Positions 16,067 to 27,015 of a stretch of 64,000 nucleotides of DNA are shown piece by piece (position 1 is the first letter of the stretch; the number at the start of each line of letters is the position of its first letter). The stretch is from Nocardia jejuensis NBRC 103114 (GTDB taxonomy: Bacteria > Actinomycetota > Actinomycetes > Mycobacteriales > Mycobacteriaceae): NCBI RefSeq assembly GCF_001613145.1, contig NZ_BDBU01000032.1, positions 1-64,000 on the forward strand, given 5' to 3'. The notes beneath the pieces are model-generated. The model ran no database searches. It worked only from the letters and a program-made list of their open reading frames with translations, and was not told where the DNA came from. The position numbers and the translations under genes are program-made.

Positions 16067-17632
16067 GTGAGCACCCCCACCCCCTCTTCTCCCGTCGGCG
16101 CCAAGGTTTCCGCAGGGCAAACCGGTTCGGCGGCCGCCGCTGTCGATCACGATGTTCCCGAGCAGATGCGGATTCGCCAGGAGAAGCGCGAGCGGTTGCT
16201 GGAGTCGGGTCGCGAGGCCTACCCGGTTGTGGTGCCGCGCACGCACAGCCTCGGCGAAATTCGCGCCGCGTACCCGGATCTGGAAGCCGATACCCAGACC
16301 GGTCTGGTCGTGGGTGTCGCGGGCCGCGTCATTTTCGTCCGTAATACCGGCAAGCTGTGTTTCGCCACGCTGCAGGAGGGCGACGGCACCAAGTTGCAGG
16401 CGATGATCAGCCTCAACGGTGTCGGCGCGGACGCGCTGGCGGCCTGGAAGTCGGATGTGGATCTCGGTGACTTCGTTTTCGTGCACGGTGAGGTGATCTC
16501 CTCGCGCACGGGCGAATTGAGCGTCATGGCCGACGAGTGGGAGATGGCGGCCAAGTCGCTGCGCCCGCTGCCGGTGGCGCACAAGGAGATGAACGAGGAG
16601 TCCCGCGTCCGTCAGCGGTACGTGGACCTGATCATCCGCCCGGAGGCGCGCGAGAACGCCCGCACCCGGGTGGCGGCCGTGCGCGCGCTGCGTAATGCGT
16701 TGGAGCGCAGGGGTTTCCTCGAGGTCGAGACGCCGATGCTGCAGACCATCCACGGTGGTGCGGCCGCGCGTCCGTTCATCACGCACTCCAATGCGCTGGA
16801 TCTGGAGCTGTTCCTGCGGATCGCACCGGAGCTGTTCCTCAAGCGCTGTGTGGTCGGCGGCATCGAGAAGGTTTTCGAGATCAACCGGAACTTCCGCAAC
16901 GAGGGTGCGGACTCCACGCATTCCCCGGAGTTCGCAATGCTGGAAACCTACGAGGCGTACGGCACCTACGACGATTCCGCGCGGATGATGCGGGAATTGA
17001 TCCAGGAAGTCGCACAGGAGGTGTACGGAACGCTGGTGGTGACGCTCGCGGACGGCACCGAATACGATCTGTCGGGCGAGTGGACGTCGGTCGAGATGTA
17101 CCCGTCGCTGTCCGAGCACATCGGTGTGGAGGTCACGCCGGAAACTTCTGTCGAGGAATTGCTGGCACTCGCCGAACGCGAAGGTCTGGAAATTCCGCAG
17201 GACAAGGGCTACGGTCACGGGAAACTGGTCGAGGAACTCTGGGAGCACGTGTACGGCGACAAGCTGTACGCGCCGACTTTTGTCCGCGACTTCCCGGTCG
17301 AGACCTCCCCGCTGACCCGCCAGCATCGGAGCAAGCCCGGGGTTACCGAGAAGTGGGACCTCTACGTGCGTGGTTTCGAACTCGCCACCGGCTATTCGGA
17401 ACTCGTCGATCCGGTGATCCAGCGGGAACGGTTCGTGGACCAGGCGCGTTTGGCCGCCGCCGGTGATGACGAAGCCATGCGCCTGGACGAGGACTTCCTT
17501 GCCGCGATGGAGCACGGTATGCCGCCGACGACCGGAACAGGTATGGGAATCGACCGGTTGCTGATGGCCCTGACTGGCTTGGGAATCCGGGAAACGATAC
17601 TCTTTCCAATTGTGCGTCCGGCTGCTCGTTAG
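16067..17632 (+). CDS. lysS: Lysyl-tRNA synthetase, class II (LysS)
   Basis: Charges tRNA-Lys. Class II motifs are present: motif 1 in FLEVETPMLQTIHGGAAARPF, motif 2 as FEINRNFRNEGADSTHSPEF, and motif 3 GTGMGIDRLLMALTG near the C-terminus. An N-terminal OB-fold anticodon-binding domain (~residues 75-175) carries GRVIFVRNTGKLCFATLQEG. At 521 residues it is a normal length, with a short Ser/Pro/Ala-rich N-terminus that begins at GTG 16067. The gene order lysS-lsr2 matches mycobacteria. Confidence 0.97.
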   Translation: MSTPTPSSPVGAKVSAGQTGSAAAAVDHDVPEQMRIRQEKRERLLESGREAYPVVVPRTHSLGEIRAAYPDLEADTQTGLVVGVAGRVIFVRNTGKLCFATLQEGDGTKLQAMISLNGVGADALAAWKSDVDLGDFVFVHGEVISSRTGELSVMADEWEMAAKSLRPLPVAHKEMNEESRVRQRYVDLIIRPEARENARTRVAAVRALRNALERRGFLEVETPMLQTIHGGAAARPFITHSNALDLELFLRIAPELFLKRCVVGGIEKVFEINRNFRNEGADSTHSPEFAMLETYEAYGTYDDSARMMRELIQEVAQEVYGTLVVTLADGTEYDLSGEWTSVEMYPSLSEHIGVEVTPETSVEELLALAEREGLEIPQDKGYGHGKLVEELWEHVYGDKLYAPTFVRDFPVETSPLTRQHRSKPGVTEKWDLYVRGFELATGYSELVDPVIQRERFVDQARLAAAGDDEAMRLDEDFLAAMEHGMPPTTGTGMGIDRLLMALTGLGIRETILFPIVRPAAR

Positions 17633-17750
17633 AGTTCGTGGGATTGCATTTCCGAGGCCCGTTCTGGGACTATCGGAATTAGCGGTATTCTGGCGTCGGG
17701 TAATCGGCCTGACTATGCGGGTCGCACGATTTCGAGAGGACGTTCATCTC

Positions 17751-18113
17751 ATGGCAAAGAAGGTCACCGTTAGCTTGATCGACGATGTCGACGGTGAGTC
17801 CATCGCGGACGAGACCATCGAGTTCGCAATCGATGGCGTCTCGTACGAGATCGACCTGTCGACGGCAAATGCGGCCAAGCTGCGGGACGGGTTGGAGACC
17901 TGGGTCTCCGCCGCTCGCCGGGTGAGCGGCCGTCGGCGCACCAAGGTCGCCGCCACGGCGACCGCGGGCCCGAAGAACCGGGTGTCGATCGATCGCGAGC
18001 AGAGTGCGGCCATTCGTGAATGGGCGCGCCGAAATGGACACAAGGTGTCGGCGCGGGGGCGTATCTCCGCGGACATCACCGAGGCTTACAACAAGGCTGC
18101 TGTCAAGAACTAG
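17751..18113 (+). CDS. lsr2: Lsr2 nucleoid-associated H-NS-like repressor
   Basis: A 120-residue xenogeneic silencer that bridges AT-rich DNA. The N-terminal dimerisation domain begins MAKKVTVSLIDDVDGESIAD with the beta-strand pair EFAIDGVSYEIDLS. After a basic linker, the C-terminal DNA-binding domain carries the AT-hook-like Arg-Gly-Arg in KVSARGRISADI. ATG 17751 has GAGAGGA at 17734-17740. An open frame extends upstream to 17610 but overlaps lysS and lacks family similarity. Confidence 0.97.
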   Translation: MAKKVTVSLIDDVDGESIADETIEFAIDGVSYEIDLSTANAAKLRDGLETWVSAARRVSGRRRTKVAATATAGPKNRVSIDREQSAAIREWARRNGHKVSARGRISADITEAYNKAAVKN

Positions 18114-18125
18114 TCGCCGATTTCG

Positions 18126-18160
18126 ACTGCCGCTCGGGCGTTTCACTCCCGGGCGGCAGT
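18126..18160 (+). terminator. Hairpin terminator after lsr2
   Basis: ACTGCCGC (18126-18133) pairs with GCGGCAGT (18153-18160), extended by CGGG/CCCG inside. The hairpin is followed by GGTTTATT, and lies 13 nt after the lsr2 stop. Confidence 0.6.
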
Positions 18161-18309
18161 GGTTTATTCATACACTTTGCACATAACTCTCATAGGTGAC
18201 CACTGCCTATCTTCGGGGTACGATCTTGCTCGCGCCGGGGTGGGCCGGGCACCATTGAATCCGTGCGGACGATGTCACTGGCTGTGGGGAGAGACGAGGT
18301 ATCGGCGCA

Positions 18310-18933
18310 GTGACCGCATTCCATGGTTCACTCTTGCGATTCAAGGATCACGAGGGGCGTCAGCACGATCTGATGCTGTCCCCGGACCTGCCGCGCATCA
18401 CCATCGGCCGCTCACCGCAGGCCGATCTGTCGCTGTCCTGGGACGCCGAGGTGTCCCGGCTGCACGCGACCGCGGAGTACCTGGGCTCGCACTGGACGAT
18501 CGTGGACGACGGGCTCTCGCGCAACGGCACCTTCGTCAACGGTGATCGCCTGGTCGGGCGGCATCGGTTGCAACCCGGCGATGTGATCCGGATGGGCACC
18601 TCGCGCATCACCTTCCATGATTTCCGCGCTGTCGCGGGCGATGTCACGCAGACCTCCACCGGCGGCCTGCCCACGCTGCGCTCGCTGACCGAGACCCAGC
18701 GTTCGGTGCTGGTCGCGCTGTGCCGCCCGTTGCGCGGCAGCGACGGTTTCGCCTCACCCGCCTCGAATCAGCAGATCGCGGCGGAGCTGTTCCTGAGCGT
18801 GGACGCGATCAAGACGCATCTGCGCGCGCTGTTCTCGAAGTTCGGCGTGGAGGACCTGCCGCAGAACCAGAAGCGGGTTCGCCTCGCGAGTCTGGCCATG
18901 CAGAGCGGCGTCATCTCCGAACGCGATCTCTGA
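18310..18933 (+). CDS. FHA domain-containing protein with C-terminal helix-turn-helix
   Basis: A 207-residue cytoplasmic protein. Residues ~25-100 form a forkhead-associated domain that binds phosphothreonine: ITIGRSPQADLSLSWDAEVS, then SRLHATAEYLG and LSRNGTFVNGDRL. Residues ~120-200 form a winged or LuxR-like DNA-binding fold, with NQQIAAELFLSVDAIKTHLR resembling a GerE recognition helix. It therefore probably links Ser/Thr kinase signalling to transcription. No kinase gene is nearby. GTG 18310 has an ACGAGGT-type site about 9 nt upstream. Confidence 0.82.
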   Translation: MTAFHGSLLRFKDHEGRQHDLMLSPDLPRITIGRSPQADLSLSWDAEVSRLHATAEYLGSHWTIVDDGLSRNGTFVNGDRLVGRHRLQPGDVIRMGTSRITFHDFRAVAGDVTQTSTGGLPTLRSLTETQRSVLVALCRPLRGSDGFASPASNQQIAAELFLSVDAIKTHLRALFSKFGVEDLPQNQKRVRLASLAMQSGVISERDL

Positions 18934-19096
18934 ATCCGTTTTCCCGTTGTCGCGTCTCCGATTTCCGTGGTCCGGTGGACGCTCGCTGATGTGTGCGAGC
19001 TTCTCGACGATGGAGGCTCGCGCTCGGGAACGGTTGACTGTTGGTAGTTGATCGCCCGGGAAGCATGCGGGTGGCAGACCCAGTCAGGAGAGAACG

Positions 19097-19774
19097 ATGT
19101 TCGCACTTCGCATGGCAGCCCTGGTGGCGGCGACACTGTCGTCCGGCCTGATCGCCGGCCTTTTCTACGGCTACGCGAATTCGGTTATGCCGGCGCTGAA
19201 TCAGAGCGACGATCGCACCATCGTCGATGTGATGCAGCGCATCAACGTGGTGATCATCAACCCGTGGTTCATGATCGGCTTCATGGGCACGGTCGGCTTC
19301 TCGATCCTGGCCGCGGCGCTGCATCTGGGCAAGGACGTGCGCACCACATTGATCTGGATCAGCGTGGGCCTGGTGCTCAATCTGATCGCCTTCATGGTGA
19401 CCTCGGGCCTGAACGTGCCGCTCAACAATCAGCTGGCCGCGGCCGGTGACGTCGGGCAGATCGGTGATCTGGCGGCGGTCCGGGCGCAGTTCGAAACCTC
19501 TTGGGTGCGTTGGAACATCGTTCGGGCGGTCCTGCACACCCTGGCCTTCCTGGCGCTGATCGGCGCGCTGTTCGTGGCCGGCGTGCAGCACGGCCGGGCG
19601 GACGCCTCGGGTGCGGCGGCCGGTGCGGGCCACGCGCTCGCCGGGCAGTCGGGATTCCGGGCGCTGGGGAACTACTCCGCGCCGATCGTGGCTCGTCAGC
19701 AGTACGTCGCTCCGGCCGGGCAGCAGGCGTATTTCCAGGCTCCGCGAACGGGTTTCGCACCCGGTCAGCGGTGA
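19097..19774 (+). CDS. DUF1772 (anthrone oxygenase-like) membrane protein
   Basis: A 225-residue membrane protein with four helices: residues ~5-25, ~55-78, ~88-108 and ~140-165. The opening FALRMAALVAATLSSGLIAG and the conserved polar loop QRINVVIINPWFMIGFMGT are typical of DUF1772, a family that includes anthrone oxygenases but whose members are mostly uncharacterised. The last ~50 residues are a Gln/Ala/Pro-rich cytoplasmic tail. AGGAGAG lies just upstream of ATG 19097. It appears monocistronic. Confidence 0.75.
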   Translation: MFALRMAALVAATLSSGLIAGLFYGYANSVMPALNQSDDRTIVDVMQRINVVIINPWFMIGFMGTVGFSILAAALHLGKDVRTTLIWISVGLVLNLIAFMVTSGLNVPLNNQLAAAGDVGQIGDLAAVRAQFETSWVRWNIVRAVLHTLAFLALIGALFVAGVQHGRADASGAAAGAGHALAGQSGFRALGNYSAPIVARQQYVAPAGQQAYFQAPRTGFAPGQR

Positions 19775-20021
19775 TCCGATAGCAGGTGGGACCGGCGCGG
19801 GCCGGAATCCTCGGTGCGGCAACACAAGCCGCTCGGGGGTTCCGGCCCGCGCCGTATGTCGCTGGGTGGGGCGGATTTTCGGTGGTCGGGGTGGTTTCCG
19901 GCGGGTGTGCCGCGTCCCCACGGGCGATAACGAGTTCCAGAAACCTACTCGCCGGTAAGCCATCTCTCGTGCTTGTTTTCCGTTTACGTTATCGGAACAC
20001 GTTCTATTTCTGGGAGGGATC

Positions 20022-20996
20022 ATGTCCACCACCGGACAGGCCGGACGGCGCGTTCCGTTACGCCGCTCACTGCTCTCGCTAGTGGTGCTGGCGGTGACCG
20101 CGATGCTGTCGATCAGCATGAGCGGCACCGCGAGCGCGGACTATCGGGTCGACTACAACTTCTTCGCCGGCATCCCTTTCGAGCTCACGAATCCCGGTGG
20201 CTCGCTGCCCGGTTCGAACGATTGGTCCTGCAAGCCCAGCGCCGCCCACCCCGACCCCGTGGTGCTGCTGCACGGCACCGCGGGCAGTCGCCAGACCAAT
20301 TGGGGCCTGTACGCCCCGCTGCTGGCCAACGAGGGCTACTGCGTGTACGCCCTCACCTACGGGCAGTTGGACGTGCCGTGGCCGCTCTCGGAGCTGGCCG
20401 GCATGCGCACGATCCAGAGCAGCGCCGCGGAGGTGGCGACGTTCGTCGACCGGGTGCTGGCCTCGACCGGGGCGGCGAAGGTGGATCTGGTCGGCCATTC
20501 GCAGGGCAATGTGGTCGGCCAGTATTTCGTCAAGCGACTCGGCGGCGCGGATGTGGTGAACCGGTTCGTCGGGATCGCCGCGCCCTGGGAAGGCACGTAC
20601 GCCGATCAGATGAGCGTGATTCGAACCATGGGCAAAGCCCTCGGCGTCCAGAACGTGGATCCGCTGCTGAGCCTCGGCGTCTGTCAGGCGTGCGGTCAGA
20701 TGCTCGGCGGCGGGGAATTCATGACGGCGCTGACCGCCGACGGCGTCTACGCCCCGAACGTCACCTACACCGGCATCGGTACCGTGTACGACGAGCTGGT
20801 GGTGCCGGTGACCATCGGCCTGGTCCCGGCCCCGAACGCGACGAACTTCCTGATGCAGGACGGTTGCCCGATCGACTTCTCCGATCACCTCGGCATCGCG
20901 GGCAGCCCGCGCGTGGCCGCCATCGTGCTGAACGCGCTCGACCCCGATCACCAGCGCCCGGTGCCGTGTCAGTTCGTGGCGCCCTTCACCGGCTGA
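20022..20996 (+). CDS. Secreted triacylglycerol lipase-like alpha/beta hydrolase
   Basis: A 324-residue exported protein. Its signal peptide has a twin-Arg-poor n-region (GRRVPLRRS), a hydrophobic core LLSLVVLAVTAMLS and a cleavage region around SGTASADY. The mature part is a class-2 lipase fold with the oxyanion segment VVLLHGTAGS, the nucleophile elbow GHSQGN, a distal catalytic Asp near GIGTVYDELV and a His in DHLGIAGSP. Paired Cys residues suggest disulfides outside the cell. Lipases of this group are numerous in lipid-using actinobacteria. GGGAGG at 20013-20018 precedes the ATG. Confidence 0.87.
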   Translation: MSTTGQAGRRVPLRRSLLSLVVLAVTAMLSISMSGTASADYRVDYNFFAGIPFELTNPGGSLPGSNDWSCKPSAAHPDPVVLLHGTAGSRQTNWGLYAPLLANEGYCVYALTYGQLDVPWPLSELAGMRTIQSSAAEVATFVDRVLASTGAAKVDLVGHSQGNVVGQYFVKRLGGADVVNRFVGIAAPWEGTYADQMSVIRTMGKALGVQNVDPLLSLGVCQACGQMLGGGEFMTALTADGVYAPNVTYTGIGTVYDELVVPVTIGLVPAPNATNFLMQDGCPIDFSDHLGIAGSPRVAAIVLNALDPDHQRPVPCQFVAPFTG

Positions 20997-21117
20997 TCCC
21001 TCGAGTGTTCGCTGTGGGCGTAGCCGAGATGGAAACGTTCCCGGCTATGCCCCCGTTATGAGGGAATGGGTCGTGTTGTCGCCGGTTCGCAATAGGGTGG
21101 ACGGGCGACGTGCGACA

Positions 21118-21145
21118 CCCCCGCCAACTACAGTGGAGGCGGGGG
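21118..21145 (+). other. Hairpin in the 249-nt clpC upstream region
   Basis: CCCCCGCC (21118-21125) pairs with GGCGGGGG (21138-21145) around a 12-nt loop. The 20997-21245 gap otherwise holds no gene. It must contain the clpC promoter, with TAGGGT at about 21093-21098 a possible -10. No confident ClgR box was seen. Confidence 0.4.
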
Positions 21146-21245
21146 ATGCAACCCCAGGGCTTCATGGCAGGCTGGCGACCAGAAGGGCAGCACAGGGTCT
21201 GAAGCGCCGGATGCCTTTGATGGCGGAGCAGGAAGTGAGGGAGCG

Positions 21246-23798
<2,553 letters not shown>

Positions 23799-23808
23799 GT
23801 CGTAAGAC

Positions 23809-23847
23809 AGGAAAGCCCCGCATCCATTCCGGATGCGGGGCTTTCCT
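23809..23847 (+). terminator. Strong hairpin terminator of clpC
   Basis: A perfect 17-bp stem, AGGAAAGCCCCGCATCC (23809-23825) with its complement at 23831-23847 and a 5-nt loop, begins 10 nt after the clpC stop. The A/T-rich outer stem lets it act in both directions, though no long U-tract follows. Confidence 0.85.
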
Positions 23848-23998
23848 GTGTACCCAGGGCTGTGGATGCCTGTGGATGAATTCGCGAGAACGGTTTTGTC
23901 GCAGCTGACCGAGAGCGTGCCGCCCGGAAATTCGATGGCGCGCCGGGGCAGGCATCGGTCATTGTCGATGTCGCCCGCTGGTGCGACGGAAGGACCGC

Positions 23999-24769
23999 AT
24001 GCTCACCGATGCTCAGGTGCAAGGTTTCATCGCCGACGGCTTCGTGAAGGTCGAAGGGGCCTTCCCGCGCGAACTGGCTGATGCCTGCCGCGAGATCCTG
24101 TGGCGCGAATCCGGTTGCGACCCCGACGATCCAGGCACCTGGACCAGACCGGTGATCCGCCTCGGCGAGCACGGCGAGGAGCCCTTCGCGCGCGCCGTGA
24201 ACACCCCCGTCCTGCACGCCGCCTTCGACCGCCTGGTCGGCGCGGGTCGCTGGTTCCCTCGAAACAGCCTCGGCAGCTTCCCCGTTCGCTTTCCCGCCAC
24301 CGAATCCCCGGGCGACGACGGCTGGCACCTGGACGTCAGTTTCCCCGGCGACGACCCCACCGACTACTTCACCTGGCGCGTCAACCTCCACTCCCGAGGC
24401 CGTGCCCTCCTGATGCTCTTCCTGTTCTCCGACGTCACCGACGACGACGCCCCCACCCGCATCAGCTCGGGTTCGCATCTCCGCATCGCCCGGCAACTAC
24501 GTCATTTCGACGACGACGGCGCCACCCTCGGCCACCTGGACTTCCCCGCCGCCATCGCCGACCTCCCGGTAACCCTGGCCACCGGCCACCCCGGCGACGT
24601 CTACCTCTGTCACCCCTTCCTCGTCCACGCCGCCCAACCCCACCGCGGCCACACCCCCCGCTTCCTGGCCCAACCACCCCTGATCCTCCGCACCCCCTGC
24701 GTCCTCGACCGCGCCGACGGCGACCATTCCCCGCTCGAGCAAGCGATCAACCTGGGCCTCGACACCTAG
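23999..24769 (+). CDS. Phytanoyl-CoA dioxygenase (PhyH) family protein
   Basis: A 256-residue Fe(II)/2-oxoglutarate-dependent oxygenase. The metal facial triad is visible as HLD in DGWHLDVSF and the distal His in LCHPFLVHAA, with a 2-oxoglutarate-binding Arg in HTPRFLAQPP. The N-terminal VQGFIADGFVKVEGAF is the standard PhyH opening. Substrates in this family range from phytanoyl-CoA to secondary metabolites, and nothing nearby fixes one here. ATG 23999 has GGAAGGA upstream. It converges with the response-regulator gene, the stops being 40 nt apart. Confidence 0.85.
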   Translation: MLTDAQVQGFIADGFVKVEGAFPRELADACREILWRESGCDPDDPGTWTRPVIRLGEHGEEPFARAVNTPVLHAAFDRLVGAGRWFPRNSLGSFPVRFPATESPGDDGWHLDVSFPGDDPTDYFTWRVNLHSRGRALLMLFLFSDVTDDDAPTRISSGSHLRIARQLRHFDDDGATLGHLDFPAAIADLPVTLATGHPGDVYLCHPFLVHAAQPHRGHTPRFLAQPPLILRTPCVLDRADGDHSPLEQAINLGLDT

Positions 24770-24809
24770 CGACACCGCACCGAATCCTCGCGAACCCCAC
24801 CGCCGGTGA

Positions 24810-25475
24810 TCATTGCCAGCCGGGGCGGACGAGGCCGGATTCGTAGGCCAGGACTACCAGTTGGGTGCGGTCTCGGGCGTTGAGTTTGAGCAGGATTCGG
24901 CTCACGTGGGTTCTGGCGGTGGCGGGGCTCATGTAGAGGCGCTGGGCTATTTCGGCGTTGGTGAGGCCCTCGGCGACGTGGGTCATGACCTCGCGTTCGC
25001 GGTCGGTGAGGTCGGCCAGGGGGGTGGCGGCGGGGGCGGGTTTGGCGTGGGTGGCGAATTCGGCGACGAGGCGGCGGGTGACGCTGGGGGACAGCAGGGC
25101 ATCACCGTCGGCGACCACGCGGACGGCCTTGACCAGATCGGCGGGTTCGGTGTGTTTGACGAGGAAACCCGTCGCGCCCGCGCGCATCGCCTCGAAGACG
25201 TACTCGTCCAGTTCGAAGGTGGTCAGGACGACCACCCGCACGGTGGAGAGGTCGGGGTCGGCGGCGATCGCGCGGGTGGCGGCGAGACCGTCCAGCACCG
25301 GCATGCGGATATCCATCAGGACGACGTCGGGTGCGAGTTCGCGGGCCTTGCGCACGGCCTCCTCGCCGTCCGCGGCCTCGCCGATCACCTCGATATCGTC
25401 CTGCGCGTCCAGTAGAGCGGCGAAGCCGCCGCGAACCAGCGCCTGGTCATCGGCGATCAGCACTCGGATCGTCAT
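24810..25475 (-). CDS. NarL/FixJ-family response regulator
   Basis: A 221-residue regulator. The receiver domain holds acidic residues in LIADDQALVRGG, phospho-acceptor Asp55 in VVLMDIRMPVLDG, the switch Thr in VVVLTTFELDEYV and the Lys in GFLVKHTEPADL. The C-terminal LuxR-type HTH is LTDREREVMTHVAEGLTNAE followed by IAQRLYMSPATARTHVSRIL. It is transcribed after the histidine kinase at 25672-26889 and forms a two-component pair with it. Divergence of the pair from an ABC exporter suggests that it controls that exporter. Confidence 0.94.
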   Translation of the reverse strand: MTIRVLIADDQALVRGGFAALLDAQDDIEVIGEAADGEEAVRKARELAPDVVLMDIRMPVLDGLAATRAIAADPDLSTVRVVVLTTFELDEYVFEAMRAGATGFLVKHTEPADLVKAVRVVADGDALLSPSVTRRLVAEFATHAKPAPAATPLADLTDREREVMTHVAEGLTNAEIAQRLYMSPATARTHVSRILLKLNARDRTQLVVLAYESGLVRPGWQ

Positions 25476-25671
25476 CGGATCTCCTGTCTCCGCCGGAATA
25501 TCGTTCGTGGGCAACACATGTCGAGTCTTTCGGGCAGCGTGCGCTCCCACCTCGTGGCCACGCGGTCAGCCGAGCTGTCGAGCTGCGTGATCACGCAATC
25601 GGTCGGGGCGCTTTCGGACCCATACGCCACGCAATCTTTGGCCCCGAGCCCGATGCCGTCGAATCTCACGG

Positions 25672-26889
25672 CTACACAACCGGTTCCGGTAGTGAGAGGT
25701 GGGTGGGGAGTCGGGCTTTGACGCGGAATCCGCCGTCCGCCTTGGGCTCGGCGGACAGTTGTCCGCCGAGGGCTTGGGCGCGCTCGGTCATGCCGGTGAT
25801 GCCGTGTCCGCCGGGGGCCGCCAGGGTCGGGGGTTGACCCGGGGGAGTGTTGTCGACGGTCAACTGCAGCCTGTCCTTCGCATAGTGCAGGGTGACAAGC
25901 ACATTCGCGCCGGGGGCGTGCCGCACCACATTGGTGAGCGACTCGCGCACGATCCGCGCCGCCGCCACATCCACGACGGCGGGCAGCCGCTGCTGCCGCC
26001 CCGTCACCATGGTGTGCACGACCACGCCCGCCGCCCGGGCCGGGGCGGTGAGCCCGTCCAGATCGCTGATGCCGATGGTCGGTGCGACGGGGGCGGCGAC
26101 GGTCGCGGTCCCGCCGCGAATCGAGCGCAGCAGCGCGTGCACCTCACCGAGCGCGTCCTTGCTGGCGGACTTGATGGCGGCCAGCGCGGTCGCGGCCTGC
26201 TCCGGCTTGCGGTCGATGAGTTCCAGTGCGACCGAGGACTGCACATTGATCATCGAGAGACTGTGCGCGAGAACATCATGCAGCTCGCGCGCGATCTCGA
26301 GCCGTTCCTCGCTGGCCCGCTGCTCACGCTGAGCGAGCTCCCGCGCCCGGTCGGCGTGATCGCGCTCGCGCTGCGCCTGCTCCCCGCGTCGCGCGGACTC
26401 CTCTTTCTGCCGCCGTGCCTGCGCGGCCGCTCGCCGCTGCCGGATGCCCTCGGCGATGGCGACCAGCACGACCAGCCAGGCCAGCAGTCCGAACTGCTGC
26501 CAGGTGTTCTGCTCGTAGTCCCGCCAGCCCGGCACCGGCCACACCATCAGCAGATACCCGATAACCACGAAAGGGTAGCTGTACCAGCGTGATCCGACGA
26601 TTCCGGCGCCCAGGAAACCGGCGATCAGCGACAGGAAGATCGGCCCGTAGCCGTAGCCCGTCACGATGAACGCGGCGGCGGCCGCGAGCGTCACATAGAA
26701 CACCGCGTGCGGGTACCGCCCGCGCATCAGCAGCGCCACCGGCCCGGCCGCGAGCAATAGGTATCCGAGCAGGTCCAGCCCCCGCATCCCGGTCTGATGC
26801 TCGTTGGCCAGGGTCCCCACACCGAGTTGAATCGTGGCGATCACCAGCGCGAGCAGCACATCCCACCATCGTGCCGCACTACTTCCCAT
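25672..26889 (-). CDS. NarL-type sensor histidine kinase
   Basis: A 405-residue membrane sensor. About five hydrophobic helices occupy residues ~10-150, followed by a coiled coil rich in Arg/Glu/Gln. The HisKA_3 motif is LEIARELHDVLAHSLSMINV with its phospho-accepting His. The GHKL ATPase shows RIVRESLTNVVRHAPGA (N-box) and GGHGITGMTERAQALGG (G-box). ATG 26889 lacks a ribosome site but lies 6 nt after TACCGT, fitting a leaderless mRNA. It pairs with the regulator at 24810 after a 196-nt gap that shows no gene. No dedicated extracytoplasmic sensor domain is evident, so it may sense membrane stress. Confidence 0.93.
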   Translation of the reverse strand: MGSSAARWWDVLLALVIATIQLGVGTLANEHQTGMRGLDLLGYLLLAAGPVALLMRGRYPHAVFYVTLAAAAAFIVTGYGYGPIFLSLIAGFLGAGIVGSRWYSYPFVVIGYLLMVWPVPGWRDYEQNTWQQFGLLAWLVVLVAIAEGIRQRRAAAQARRQKEESARRGEQAQRERDHADRARELAQREQRASEERLEIARELHDVLAHSLSMINVQSSVALELIDRKPEQAATALAAIKSASKDALGEVHALLRSIRGGTATVAAPVAPTIGISDLDGLTAPARAAGVVVHTMVTGRQQRLPAVVDVAAARIVRESLTNVVRHAPGANVLVTLHYAKDRLQLTVDNTPPGQPPTLAAPGGHGITGMTERAQALGGQLSAEPKADGGFRVKARLPTHLSLPEPVV

Positions 26890-26895
26890 AGCTGC

Positions 26896-26901
26896 ACGGT
26901 A
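26896..26901 (-). promoter_or_regulatory. -10 element for the histidine kinase gene
   Basis: TACCGT lies 6 nt before ATG 26889 on the minus strand, with no ribosome binding site between. A leaderless start is likely. Confidence 0.45.
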
Positions 26902-27015
26902 GCGCCGCAACACCCTTCTCGGCACTGTCCGACGCGGAAATACGTCCAGATACGTACACCGGAACGCGCTGCTCGGCGGATGTTTCCCCGTCGGTCGGAG
27001 CGGATCGTTGACCTC

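Noticed and set aside
18114..18309. Possible small RNA or riboswitch between lsr2 and the FHA gene
   Set aside because: Only the lsr2 terminator hairpin is convincing. No conserved aptamer core was seen.
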